A DNA stretch of 64,000 nucleotides from DAITPV01 sp050692555 (GTDB lineage Bacteria; Actinomycetota; UBA4738; CALAEC01): positions 5,053 to 69,052 of the forward strand of contig JBOGVS010000014.1 in assembly GCA_050692555.1 (NCBI GenBank), given 5' to 3'. Positions 32,837-41,384 of this stretch are shown here, in pieces. Each line of letters begins with the position of its first letter. The first letter of the stretch is position 1. Both the position numbers and the translations under genes were made by a program. Below the pieces are notes generated by a model. The model was not told the origin of the DNA. It ran no database searches and saw only the letters and a program-made list of their open reading frames with translations.

Positions 32837-34284
32837 CCCGACAGCCGCTCGCGGAGCAGGCGCTGGGCTTCCTGGGGGTTGGCCGCGCCCTTGGTCTTCT
32901 TCATCACCTGGCCGACCAGGAAGCCGATGGCCCCCTCCTTGCCACCGCGGAACTGCTCGGCAGGGCCGGGGTTCTCCATGATCACGTCGTCGACGATCGC
33001 TCCGAGCGCCGACTCGTCGGAGATCTGGGCCAGGCCCAGGCGCTCCACGGCGTCCTCGATCCCGGCCCCCGAAGCGACGGCCTCGGCCAACGCCCGCTTG
33101 GCCCCGGCGGTAGAGATCGTGCCGTCCGCCACCAGCCGGGAGAGATCTGCCACGTGGGAGGGGGTTACCTTCGACTCCCCCAAGGAGGTGGCCGCTTCGC
33201 GCAACAGCCCGGCCAGGTCGCCGGTCATCCAGTTGGCCGCGCCCCGAGGCTCGGCACCCAGCGACACGGCCTCCTCGTAGAACGCCGCCCCGTCCAGGGA
33301 GCCGACCAGGATCCGAGCGGTGGCGGGCTCCAGCCCGTACTCCTCGGCGAACCGCGCCTGCCGGGCCGCGGGCAGCTCGGGGAGCTCGGCCCGAAGCTTC
33401 TCTATCCACTCCGGGTCGGGCTCGACCGGCGACAGGTCGGGCTCCGGGAAGTACCGGTAGTCGAACGCGTACTCCTTCGACCGCAGCGGAAGCGTCACGC
33501 CCTGCCCCTCGTCCCAGTGACGGGTCTCCTGCACCAGAGCCTCGCCACGATCCAGGGCCTCGCGCTGCCGCTCGGCTTCGTACCGGACCGCCCGTTCCAC
33601 GCTGCGGATGGAGTTCATGTTCTTGACCTCGACCTTGACGCCGTACTCGGGGTTCCCGCGAGGCCGCACCGATACGTTCGCGTCGCAGCGTAGCGATCCC
33701 TCCTCCATCCGCACGTCCGAGACCCCCAGGGCCTCCAGCAGCGCTCGCAGCTCCTGGAGGTACGCCCGGGCCTCCTCCGAGGAGCGGATGTCGGGCTCGG
33801 AGACCACTTCGACCAGCGGCACCCCCGCCCGGTTGTAGTCCTCCAGGGCGTACTCGGCCTCGGCGATACGTCCGGTGGCCCCGGCGTGCACCGTCTTTCC
33901 GGTGTCCTCCTCCAGGTGGACGCGGTTCATCTGGATCGACCGAACCTCGCCGTCCACCTCCACGTCGAGATGGCCGCCGGTGCTGATGGGAAGGTCGTAC
34001 TGGCTGATCTGGTAGTTCTTGGGCATGTCCGGATAGAAGTAGTTCTTCCGGTGGAACAGGGACCGCGGCGCGATCTCGCCGTCCAGGGCCAGGGCGATCT
34101 TCATGGTGCCCTCGATCGCCTGCCGGTTGGGAACCGGGAGGGTCCCCGGGTGCCCCAGGCACACCGGACAGGTGCGGGTGTTGGGCTCACCGCCGAACGC
34201 GTTCGGACAGCCGCAGAACATCTTGGAACGCGTGGACAGCTCCACGTGGCACTCCAGCCCGATGACCGTCTCGTAGTCGGTCAC
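32833..34284 (-). CDS. gatB: Asp/Glu-tRNA(Asn/Gln) amidotransferase subunit B
   Basis: 483 residues. GatB/YqeY fold: YETVIGLECHVELSTRSKMFCGCPNAFG, NTRTCPVCLGHPGTLPV (zinc cysteines), YDLPISTGGHLDVEV, IQMNRVHLEEDTGKTVH, DYNRAGVPLVEVVSEPD, and the C-terminal helical tail with VGQVMKKTKGAANP. It phosphorylates and transamidates mischarged Glu-tRNA(Gln) or Asp-tRNA(Asn) with ammonia from GatA. Last gene of gatCAB; GTG start overlaps gatA (GTGA). Confidence 0.97.
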   Translation of the reverse strand: MTDYETVIGLECHVELSTRSKMFCGCPNAFGGEPNTRTCPVCLGHPGTLPVPNRQAIEGTMKIALALDGEIAPRSLFHRKNYFYPDMPKNYQISQYDLPISTGGHLDVEVDGEVRSIQMNRVHLEEDTGKTVHAGATGRIAEAEYALEDYNRAGVPLVEVVSEPDIRSSEEARAYLQELRALLEALGVSDVRMEEGSLRCDANVSVRPRGNPEYGVKVEVKNMNSIRSVERAVRYEAERQREALDRGEALVQETRHWDEGQGVTLPLRSKEYAFDYRYFPEPDLSPVEPDPEWIEKLRAELPELPAARQARFAEEYGLEPATARILVGSLDGAAFYEEAVSLGAEPRGAANWMTGDLAGLLREAATSLGESKVTPSHVADLSRLVADGTISTAGAKRALAEAVASGAGIEDAVERLGLAQISDESALGAIVDDVIMENPGPAEQFRGGKEGAIGFLVGQVMKKTKGAANPQEAQRLLRERLSG

Positions 34285-35756
34285 GCCGCCTCCCGAACCA
34301 GGGCGGGGCGTTCGGCCAGCCCCAGGTCCTGCTCGAACGCCTGCGCGGCCCGGAGCACGGTGGGCTCATCGAGGTGCTTGCCCATGAGCTGGAGGCCGAT
34401 CGGCAGACCCCGGTCGTCCAGGCCGCAGGGAACCGAGATGGCCGGGTTCCCGGCCAGGTCGCTGGGGATCGTGAAGATGTCGGAGAGGTACATGGCCAGG
34501 GGGTCCTCGGCCTTCTCCCCGATCCGGAACGCCACGGTCGGCGAGGTCGGTCCCAGCAACAGGTCGTGGTCGGAAAACGCGTTCTCGAAGTCCCGGATCA
34601 CCAGGGTGCGGACCTTCTGGGCCTGGCCGTAGTAGGCCTCGTAGTACCCCGCGGACAGGGAGTAGGTGCCCAGGATGATCCGGCGCTTGACCTCGTCGCC
34701 GAACCCCTCGCCGCGGGTCCGCATGTTCATCTCGACCACGTCGGCGGCATCACTGGCTCGGTGGCCGTACCGCACCCCGTCGTACCGGGCCAGGTTCGAC
34801 GAGCACTCCGCGGGAGCGATCAGGTAGTACGCGGACAACGCGTACTCGGTGTGGGGCAGGGCGGCCTCCCCGATCTCCGCCCCCAGCCCTGCCAGGCGAT
34901 CGATCGACGCCTCGATGGCGGCACGCACTCCCGGCTCCACTCCCTCGCCCAGCCACTCTCGGACCACGCCGATCCGCAGTCCGCTCACTCCCCCGTCCAG
35001 CCCTTCCGTGTAGTCGCGAGGCTCGGTCGGCAGGGAGGTGGCATCGAGCCGGTCCTTGCCGGCGATCGCCGACACCAGCGTGGCGCAGTCCCGGACGTCG
35101 CGGGTCAGCGTGCCGATGTGGTCGAGGGAGGAGGCGAACGCGATAAGCCCGTACCTGGAGATCAGCCCGTACGTCGGCTTGAAGCCCACCACCCCGCACA
35201 GCGCCGCGGGCTGCCGCACCGATCCCCCGGTGTCGGTGCCCAGGGCCCATACCGCTTCCCCGGCCGCCACCGCCGCCGCGGACCCCCCCGACGAGCCGCC
35301 CGGTACGGTCTCCGGGTCCCACGGATTGTGCGTGGGGAAGTACCCCGAGTTCTCCGTGGACGACCCCATGGCGAACTCGTCGCAGTTCGTCTTGCCGAGC
35401 AGCACCGACCCCCCCGCCTGGAGCCGGGCCCACGGGGTGCAGTCGTAGGGGGGCACGTAGGTCCGCAGGATCTTCGACCCGCACGTCGTGGTGATGCCGT
35501 TCGTGCACAGCACGTCCTTGAGAGCGAGCGGCACCCCCGCCACCGGCGAGAGCTCCTCTCCGGCAGCCACCCGTGCGTCGGCGGCCCGGGCCTGGTCTCG
35601 GGCCCGATCCGCGGTGACCTCCAGGAACGCGTTCACCCTCCCGTCGACGGCCTCGATCCGACCGAGGCAGGATTCGGTGGCCTCGAGAGCGGTGGCCTGG
35701 CGGTCGCGCAGAGCCCGGGCCAGGTCGTGGCCGGTGAGGTCGCAGAGCTCGGTCAC
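34281..35756 (-). CDS. gatA: Asp/Glu-tRNA(Asn/Gln) amidotransferase subunit A
   Basis: 491 residues, amidase-signature enzyme releasing ammonia from glutamine. Ser-cisSer-Lys triad visible: Lys in GVPLALKDVLCTNG, the Ser cluster in PGGSSGGSAAAVAAGEAVWALGTDTGGSVRQPA. Works with GatB and GatC to form Gln-tRNA(Gln) from Glu-tRNA(Gln), matching the presence of GltX and the absence here of GlnRS. GTG start, 10 bases after gatC. Confidence 0.97.
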   Translation of the reverse strand: MTELCDLTGHDLARALRDRQATALEATESCLGRIEAVDGRVNAFLEVTADRARDQARAADARVAAGEELSPVAGVPLALKDVLCTNGITTTCGSKILRTYVPPYDCTPWARLQAGGSVLLGKTNCDEFAMGSSTENSGYFPTHNPWDPETVPGGSSGGSAAAVAAGEAVWALGTDTGGSVRQPAALCGVVGFKPTYGLISRYGLIAFASSLDHIGTLTRDVRDCATLVSAIAGKDRLDATSLPTEPRDYTEGLDGGVSGLRIGVVREWLGEGVEPGVRAAIEASIDRLAGLGAEIGEAALPHTEYALSAYYLIAPAECSSNLARYDGVRYGHRASDAADVVEMNMRTRGEGFGDEVKRRIILGTYSLSAGYYEAYYGQAQKVRTLVIRDFENAFSDHDLLLGPTSPTVAFRIGEKAEDPLAMYLSDIFTIPSDLAGNPAISVPCGLDDRGLPIGLQLMGKHLDEPTVLRAAQAFEQDLGLAERPALVREAA

Positions 35757-35766
35757 CGGACTGCCC

Positions 35767-36060
35767 TCACTCCACCTCGATGATCCGAGGCACCTTGAAC
35801 CGCCCGTCGTCGGTCTCGGGCGCTCCGGCCAGGGCCCGGTCCCGCGGGAGTGACTCCCAGGGCTCGTCGTCGTCGCGGAACACGTTGCGCTGGGGAGCGG
35901 GGTGCGCGGTGGGCGGCACGTCGTCGGCGGCCACCTCGCGGACCCGTTCGGCGGCCTCCAGGATCACCCCCAGCTGGGCGCGAAGCCGCTCCCGTTCCTC
36001 GTCGGTGAGCGCCAGCCGCGCCAAGCGGGCGACGTGGTCGACATCGATCTCAACCGGCAT
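35767..36060 (-). CDS. gatC: Asp/Glu-tRNA(Asn/Gln) amidotransferase subunit C
   Basis: 97 residues. DVDHVARLARLALTDEERERLRAQLGVILEAAERVREV is the typical helical N-terminus, and VPPTAHPAPQRNVFRDDD the extended belt that wraps the GatA/GatB interface; FKVPRIIEVE ends the protein. First gene of the operon, with a TAGACT box 7 bases before the ATG. Confidence 0.94.
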   Translation of the reverse strand: MPVEIDVDHVARLARLALTDEERERLRAQLGVILEAAERVREVAADDVPPTAHPAPQRNVFRDDDEPWESLPRDRALAGAPETDDGRFKVPRIIEVE

Positions 36061-36067
36061 CAGCGGC

Positions 36068-36073
36068 AGTCTA
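36068..36073 (-). promoter_or_regulatory. -10 box of gatCAB, leaderless
   Basis: TAGACT on the minus strand, 7 bases before the gatC ATG; no Shine-Dalgarno sequence. It lies in the 28-base gap after ligA, so read-through from ligA is also possible. Confidence 0.4.
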
Positions 36074-36088
36074 GCCGAGGGGAGTTCG

Positions 36089-38149
36089 TTAGCTCCCGCG
36101 GGTTGCAGCCTTGGCCCGGGGCTTGGTGCGGCCCAAGCGCTTCAGGAACTCCTTCTCGTCGATGGTCTCCACGCCCAGGCCCTGGGCCTTGTCGTACTTC
36201 GTCCCGGGGTCCGTTCCCGCCACCACGAAGTCGGTCTTCTTCGACACGCTGGAGGCCACCCGGGCGCCGGCCTCCTCGGCGGCCTTGGTGGCCTCCTCCC
36301 GAGACATCGACTCCAGCCCGCCGGTGAGGACGATGGTCTTGCCGGTCAGCGGTCCCTTGGCCTTCTTCTTCTTCGGCGGATCCGCCATCCGAACCCCGGC
36401 CTTGCGAAGCTTGTCGAGGAGCTTCCGGTTCCCCCGGTCGGCGAACCAGTCGTGGACCGCCCGGGCCACCACCGGGCCGATCTCCTCCACGGCTTCCAGA
36501 TCCTCCACCGACGCGTCCTTGAGCGTGTCGATGGACCCGAACGCGTCGGCCAGCACCTGGGCCACGTGGCCCCCGACGTGGGGGATCGAGAGAGCCACCA
36601 GGAGCCGCCACAGCTCACGGTCCTTTCCCGCCTCGATGGAGCGCCGGAGGTTGGAGATCGACTTGTCCTTGAACCCCGGCAGCTCGGCGAGCTGCTCGTC
36701 CGTGATCGCGTAGATGTCTGCGGGGTCCTCCACCCACCCCCGATCGATCAGCAGCAGACCGGTCTTGTACCCGAGGTGCTCGATGTCCATCCCGCCACGC
36801 GAAGCGAAGTGGAACAGCCACTCGATGTTCTGAGAGGGACAGCCCCGTCGGTTCGGACACCGCCAGTAGGCCTCGCCTTCCTTCCGAACCAGTGCGGTGC
36901 CGCACGAGGTGCATTTCTTGGGAAACCTCCACCTCCGGGCCCCTTTCTTCCGCTTGGCGGGCACCGGCCCGATGACCTCGGGGATCACGTCGCCGGCCCG
37001 GCGGACGATCACCGTGTCGCCCTCCCGGACGTCCTTGCGGGCCACCTCGTCCTCGTTGTGCAGGGTGGCGGTGGTAACCGTGACGCCGCCGACGAACACC
37101 GGCTCGAGGAACGCGAACGGGGTCACCACGCCGGTCCGGCCGGTGTGGACGAAGATGTTCTTGAGCACGGTGGTCCGTTCCTCCGGGGGGAACTTGTAAG
37201 CGATGGCCCATCTGGGCGCCTTGCTGGTGGCGCCCAGCTCCTCTTGCAGGGCGATCTGGTCCACCTTGACAACAACGCCGTCGATCTCGTAGTCGATGTC
37301 GTGGCGGTTCCTCTGCCACCGTTCGCAGAAGCTGAACACCTCCTCGAGGGTCTCCAACTTCTCCGTGGTGGGCGGCACCGGTAGTCCCGCTTCCTTGAGG
37401 TACTCGAGGGACTCGGAGTGCCGCTGGGACCGGCGTCCCTCGGCCACGCCGACCCCGTAGCACCACAGGCTCAGGGGCCGGGACGCCGTGACCGCGGGAT
37501 CCTTCTGGCGCAGCGTGCCGGCCCCCGCGTTGCGGGGGTTGGCGAAGGCCCGGCCACCCTGCTCCAGGAGCTGCTTGTTGAGGCGCTCGAACGCCTTCAC
37601 CGGGAGATACACCTCGCCACGAACCTCCAGGACGCTGGAGTGGCCGCCGCCCCGGAGCTTGGCCGGTACCGCGCGGATCGTGCGGATGTTCGCGGTGATG
37701 TCGTCGCCCACGATTCCGTCCCCGCGGGTGGCGCCCCGGGTGTAGGAGCCGTTCTCGTACGTGAGGGACACAGCCACGCCGTCGATCTTCAGCTCGCAAA
37801 CGAAGTCGGCTTGCCGGCCCAGAGCTCGTTCCAGCCGCTTGCCCCACGCGTTTAGCTCCTCCCACGAGAACGCGTTGTCGAGGGAGAGCATCGGGGCCCG
37901 GTGGCGCACCGGAGCGAACAGCTCGGAGGGCTGGCCCCCGACCCGCTGGGTGGGGCTCTCCGGGATGATGAGCTCGGGGAACTCGTCCTCCAGGGCCTTG
38001 AGCTCCCGCATGAGCTCGTCGAACTCCGCGTCCGAGACCTCGGGGTCATCCAGGACGTGGTACCGGTAATTGTGGTGATCGATGAGGTCCTGGAGCTCCT
38101 CCACCCGGCGCTTGGCCTCGGACCGGCGCTCGACGTCCCGCTGGCTCAC
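36089..38149 (-). CDS. ligA: NAD-dependent DNA ligase
   Basis: 686 residues, the replicative ligase. Order: Ia domain (NYRYHVLDDPEVSDAEFDELM), adenylation domain with the AMP lysine in CELKIDGVA, RGDGIVGDDITANIRTI, OB fold, a four-cysteine zinc finger (CTSCG...CPNRRGC), helix-hairpin-helix region (IPHVGGHVAQVLADAFGSID) and a C-terminal BRCT domain (GPLTGKTIVLTGGLESMSREEA). A lysine-rich PPKKKKAKG linker separates HhH and BRCT. GTG start at 38149 overlaps the MOSC stop (GTGA). Confidence 0.97.
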   Translation of the reverse strand: MSQRDVERRSEAKRRVEELQDLIDHHNYRYHVLDDPEVSDAEFDELMRELKALEDEFPELIIPESPTQRVGGQPSELFAPVRHRAPMLSLDNAFSWEELNAWGKRLERALGRQADFVCELKIDGVAVSLTYENGSYTRGATRGDGIVGDDITANIRTIRAVPAKLRGGGHSSVLEVRGEVYLPVKAFERLNKQLLEQGGRAFANPRNAGAGTLRQKDPAVTASRPLSLWCYGVGVAEGRRSQRHSESLEYLKEAGLPVPPTTEKLETLEEVFSFCERWQRNRHDIDYEIDGVVVKVDQIALQEELGATSKAPRWAIAYKFPPEERTTVLKNIFVHTGRTGVVTPFAFLEPVFVGGVTVTTATLHNEDEVARKDVREGDTVIVRRAGDVIPEVIGPVPAKRKKGARRWRFPKKCTSCGTALVRKEGEAYWRCPNRRGCPSQNIEWLFHFASRGGMDIEHLGYKTGLLLIDRGWVEDPADIYAITDEQLAELPGFKDKSISNLRRSIEAGKDRELWRLLVALSIPHVGGHVAQVLADAFGSIDTLKDASVEDLEAVEEIGPVVARAVHDWFADRGNRKLLDKLRKAGVRMADPPKKKKAKGPLTGKTIVLTGGLESMSREEATKAAEEAGARVASSVSKKTDFVVAGTDPGTKYDKAQGLGVETIDEKEFLKRLGRTKPRAKAATRGS

Positions 38150-38580
38150 CGCACCTCGACCGGGTCGCCCACCCGGACCAGCCCGCCCCCGACCACCCGG
38201 GCCAGGATCCCCCGTCGTCCCACCAGCCGGCGGCGCATGGCCTCGAGATCCTCGGCGCCCAGATGCTCGCCGATGTGGGTGCACGGATCGCACGGCTTGC
38301 TGACCTCGATCTCCACGTCCCCCAACCGCAGCCGGGCACCGAACTCGAGCGTCTGAAGGCCGGGCAGCTCGACGGTGACCTGCTCGCGGAGGTCACCGGG
38401 AGACAGCCCCAGCGCGGACAGGCTCTCGGTGTCCATCAGGAGGACCGACCGGGTGTCCCGGTCGGCGTGGATGTCGCCTTCGAGGCCGCCCCGAGCTACC
38501 GCCTTGACCTCGTCCCGGAACGACATGGGCCCGTGCCGTTGCTCGCACACCTGGAGGGAGATCACCCGGCCGGCCATCAC
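38146..38580 (-). CDS. MOSC-domain protein
   Basis: About 144 residues. MOSC fold with the conserved cysteine in VSKPCDPCTHIGEHLG and GGLEGDIHAD...VLLMDTESL. MOSC proteins handle molybdenum-cofactor sulfur or reduce N-hydroxylated compounds; a stand-alone MOSC protein here has no assignable substrate. Three starts are stacked (TTG 38583, GTG 38580, ATG 38577). GTG 38580 is preferred because it stands exactly six bases after a TATCCT box, as elsewhere in the window. Overlaps ligA by 4 bases. Confidence 0.87.
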   Translation of the reverse strand: MMAGRVISLQVCEQRHGPMSFRDEVKAVARGGLEGDIHADRDTRSVLLMDTESLSALGLSPGDLREQVTVELPGLQTLEFGARLRLGDVEIEVSKPCDPCTHIGEHLGAEDLEAMRRRLVGRRGILARVVGGGLVRVGDPVEVR

Positions 38581-38586
38581 CAACCG

Positions 38587-38592
38587 AGGATA
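38587..38592 (-). promoter_or_regulatory. -10 box of MOSC-ligA operon, leaderless
   Basis: TATCCT on the minus strand, six bases before GTG 38580. No Shine-Dalgarno sequence. Confidence 0.4.
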
Positions 38593-38610
38593 CCTGGGGT
38601 GGAGCCGGCC

Positions 38611-39114
38611 CTACCCGACCGGAGGCTTCTCCAGCTTCCGTAGCCGGGCGGCCATGGACTTCATGATCCGGGTGGCCAGGAGCGGGTCCCGGGCCAGCAT
38701 GTCCGACAGGCTCTTGCCCGAGAGGGTGAGGAATCGCCCCGGCGTCTCGGTGACCACGGAAGCGCCTCGAGGCTCGCCGTCGAGCAGGGACATCTCACCG
38801 AAGAAGTCCCCTCGCTTCAGCCGGGCCACCGTGCGGCCCCGGCGGACGACCTTGGCCCGGCCGTCGAGGATCACGAAGAACACCGAACCCGCTGCACCTT
38901 CCCTGACCACGGTGGTGCCCTCACGGCGCTCGGTCACGCCGCTGGCCTTGGCCAATTGGCGAAGGTGTCGCCGGGGCAGTCCCTCGAACAGGGGCACCTT
39001 GGCCAGGGCCTCTTCGCGCTCGGCGATGCGGGCTCGCACCACCTTCCCGCCGCCTCGAGCCGTCGGCCGGTGCTCCCATTCAACTCGCGAGCCGGTCCAC
39101 GTGTCCCTGGCCAT
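38611..39114 (-). CDS. Cyclic-nucleotide-binding domain protein
   Basis: 167 residues. After a basic 35-residue head, a single cNMP-binding domain: VPLFEGLPRRHLRQLAKAS, FFVILDGRAKVVRRGRTVARLKRGDFFGEMSLLDGEPRGASVVTE (the FGEMSLLDGEPRGA phosphate-binding cassette is clear), and a final helix RIMKSMAARLRKLE. No HTH or enzyme domain, so it is probably a sensor or adaptor. ATG overlaps the mnmA stop by one base (TAATG). A paralogue lies at 49246-49677; the frameshifted cyclase at 3.3 kb could make the ligand. Confidence 0.9.
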   Translation of the reverse strand: MARDTWTGSRVEWEHRPTARGGGKVVRARIAEREEALAKVPLFEGLPRRHLRQLAKASGVTERREGTTVVREGAAGSVFFVILDGRAKVVRRGRTVARLKRGDFFGEMSLLDGEPRGASVVTETPGRFLTLSGKSLSDMLARDPLLATRIMKSMAARLRKLEKPPVG

Positions 39115-40184
39115 TAGCCCTCCCTGGCTCGAGTGATCGTCCCTCCCCCGACGACCTCGTCGCCGGAGTAGAACACCACACTCTGCCCGGGGGCCACCGC
39201 TCGCTGGGGGGAACGGAACTCCACGCGGGCACCGTCGTCCCCGACGGGCGCCACCACGGCCGCGGCCTCCTCGCCCCGGTACCGGATCTTCACCGAGGCC
39301 TCGAACGGCTCGGCCGGCCGCCCGGCGATCCAGTTCACCCGTTCCGCCTCCAGCCCTCGGCGCGACAGCAGTGCCGCGGGACCGACCACCACCCGGTTCG
39401 CCCCGGAGTCGACGTCCACCACGTAGGTTCGCTCTCCCGTGGAGACCCCCAGGCCTCGGCGCTGCCCGATCGTGTACCGGAAGGCGCCCTGGTGCACGCC
39501 CAGGGACCGCCCCTCGGCGTCCACTACATCGCCTCGGCGAGCGAGGTGAGGAGCCCGGGCGGCGACGAACTCGCCGGCATCCGCGGCCGGAGCGAAGCAC
39601 AGGTCCTGGGAGTCGGGCTTGCCGGCCACCGGGAGCCTCAGTCGTTCCGCGTGGCCCCGGGTCGCCGCCTTGGTCATCTCCCCCACCGGGAACGTGGCCC
39701 GGCCCAGCTGTCGCTGGGTGAGCCCGGCCAGCACGTACGACTGGTCCTTGTCGCGGTCGAGTCCCCGGAGCAGCCGCCACCGTCCGTCGCCGGTTCGCCG
39801 GGTTCGGACGTAGTGCCCGGTGGCCACCAGGTCGGCGCCCAGCTCTTCGGCCCGGTCCAGGAACGCCCCGAACTTGATCCGCTCGTTGCACCGAACGCAC
39901 GGGTTGGGGGTGCGACCGGCCTCGTGCTCCGCCAGGTAGTCCCCGATCACCCGGTCCTCGAACACCTCCGACAGGTCGAGCACCTCGAAGGGGAACCCGG
40001 CGGTCTCGGCCACCTCCCGGGCGTCGGATTCCGCCTGCGGGCCGCAGCAGCCGTGCTCCACACCATCGGTATGCACCAGCTTCAGGTGGGAGCCCACGAC
40101 GTCGTACCCCCGCTCGGCCAGCAGGCAAGCGGCAACAGAGGAGTCCACTCCCCCGCTCATGGCGACCAGCACCGACGGCGACAT
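39114..40184 (-). CDS. mnmA: tRNA-specific 2-thiouridylase
   Basis: 356 residues; thiolates U34 of tRNA(Lys, Glu, Gln). PP-loop VAMSGGVDSSVAACLLAE at the N-terminus, catalytic cysteines in TPNPCVRCNERIKFG and DSQDLCFA, and the C-terminal PUA-like/beta domain with YTIGQRRGLGVS. The start at 40184 (MSPSVLVAMSGG) fits homologues and a TACCCT box 8 bases upstream; a GTG at 40229 would add 15 residues. Confidence 0.96.
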   Translation of the reverse strand: MSPSVLVAMSGGVDSSVAACLLAERGYDVVGSHLKLVHTDGVEHGCCGPQAESDAREVAETAGFPFEVLDLSEVFEDRVIGDYLAEHEAGRTPNPCVRCNERIKFGAFLDRAEELGADLVATGHYVRTRRTGDGRWRLLRGLDRDKDQSYVLAGLTQRQLGRATFPVGEMTKAATRGHAERLRLPVAGKPDSQDLCFAPAADAGEFVAARAPHLARRGDVVDAEGRSLGVHQGAFRYTIGQRRGLGVSTGERTYVVDVDSGANRVVVGPAALLSRRGLEAERVNWIAGRPAEPFEASVKIRYRGEEAAAVVAPVGDDGARVEFRSPQRAVAPGQSVVFYSGDEVVGGGTITRAREG

Positions 40185-40192
40185 CGAGCCTG

Positions 40193-40198
40193 AGGGTA
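40193..40198 (-). promoter_or_regulatory. -10 box of mnmA, near-leaderless
   Basis: TACCCT on the minus strand, 8 bases before the mnmA ATG. The divergent glyoxalase-like gene begins 79 bases further right. Confidence 0.35.
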
Positions 40199-40276
40199 AC
40201 AGGCTGCTCGCAGGCATCGGGTCGGTCACGATGACGGAACTGCGAGAATGCTCCGAGGCGAGCGAGAGGAGTGGCG

Positions 40277-40723
40277 ATGTCCCGGTCGACCGTGGAGGCA
40301 GAGCAGCGGGCCGTGCCGATGATCTCCTACGAGAACGTCGCAGAGGCGATCGACTGGCTCAGCAAGGCCTTCGGCTTCAGAGAGAAGGGCGGTGAGCGAT
40401 ACACCGAACCCGACGGCACCGTGTCGCACGCCGAGCTGGAGCTCGACGGCGCCGTGGTGATGCTGGGATGGCCGGGGCCGGCGTACCGGAGCCCCCCCCG
40501 ACACCAGGAGGTCTGCGAGTACGCCCGGGAATGGCTGTCGGTGCCCCACGGGGTCGACGGCTCCCTCGTCTACGTCGATGATGTTGACCTCCACTACGAA
40601 CAGGCACGATCCGCGGGAGCGGAGATCCTTCTGGAGCTCCGAGACGAGCCTTACGGACGCGGCTACAACGCCGCCGATGCCGAGGGTCACCGGTGGATGT
40701 TCTTGCAGGCCCCCGCAGGATAG
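40277..40723 (+). CDS. Glyoxalase/bleomycin-resistance-fold protein
   Basis: 148 residues, vicinal-oxygen-chelate fold of the PhnB-like type: AVPMISYENVAEAIDWLSKAFGF, HAELELDGAVVMLGWPGP, VDDVDLHYEQARSAGAEILLELRDEPYGRGYNAADAEGHRWMFLQ. The usual metal-binding Glu/His positions are partly kept (HAELE, EGHRW). Enzyme or binding function unknown. ATG 40277 has AGAGGAG upstream. It is 7 bases before the cyclase-family gene and probably cotranscribed with it. Confidence 0.82.
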   Translation: MSRSTVEAEQRAVPMISYENVAEAIDWLSKAFGFREKGGERYTEPDGTVSHAELELDGAVVMLGWPGPAYRSPPRHQEVCEYAREWLSVPHGVDGSLVYVDDVDLHYEQARSAGAEILLELRDEPYGRGYNAADAEGHRWMFLQAPAG

Positions 40724-40730
40724 GCCCCGC

Positions 40731-41384
40731 ATGCTGGTTGATCTCAGCTTTCCGATCGAGGACGGGATGCCCACACTGCCGGGAGTGCTGCCCGAGGCCC
40801 GGGTGAGCGCCATCCTCGATCACGATGCCTCCCGGGAGCGGTATCAGGGCAAGGCCGAGTTCTACCCGGGGCGGGTGGACATCCCCGGCAACACCGGGAC
40901 GTACCTCGACGCTCCGTTCCACCGCCACCGGGACCGCGAGGACCTGGCGGCGATCCAGCTCGAACGTCTGGCCAACCTTCCGGGCATCCTGGTCGAAGCC
41001 GGGACCGCCGCATCCTCTGTCGCCATCGACCTCCAGCCGCAGGAGATTCGGGGACGAGCCGTGCTGCTCCGGACCGGGTGGGACCGGCGGTGGGGAACCG
41101 ACTCGTACTGGGAGCCGGATCCCTATCTGTCGCCGGAAGCGATCGACCTGCTAATCGAAGGCGGAGCGGCTCTGGTCGGCGTGGACTGGAACAACGTCGA
41201 CGACACGTCCGATCCGGCGCGTCCTGCCCACACCCGTCTGTTGGAGGCTGGCGTGCTGATCCTGGAGCGCCTCCGCGGCCTGGAGGCCCTGCCACGCGAA
41301 GGGTTCACGGTCACCGCGGTCCCCCCGGCGATCGTCCGGGGAGCGTCGTTCCCGGTCCGGGCGTTCGCGGACGTGCCCGGCTAG
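40731..41384 (+). CDS. Cyclase-family metal hydrolase (kynurenine-formamidase fold), variant metal motif
   Basis: 217 residues, PF04199-type. DLSFPIEDGMPTLPG, IPGNTGTYLDAPFHRHRD, AVLLRTGWDRRWGT, ALVGVDWNNVDD and a late hydrophobic VTAVPPAI match the family of KynB, isatin hydrolase and related cyclases. The canonical HTGTHxD metal motif reads NTGTYLD, losing two His ligands, though Asp and the following FHRH remain. It could open N-formylkynurenine in the pathway whose kynA and kynU lie 23 kb away, but the altered motif makes that uncertain. No other formamidase is seen. It shares CTAG with the end of etfA. Confidence 0.75.
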   Translation: MLVDLSFPIEDGMPTLPGVLPEARVSAILDHDASRERYQGKAEFYPGRVDIPGNTGTYLDAPFHRHRDREDLAAIQLERLANLPGILVEAGTAASSVAIDLQPQEIRGRAVLLRTGWDRRWGTDSYWEPDPYLSPEAIDLLIEGGAALVGVDWNNVDDTSDPARPAHTRLLEAGVLILERLRGLEALPREGFTVTAVPPAIVRGASFPVRAFADVPG

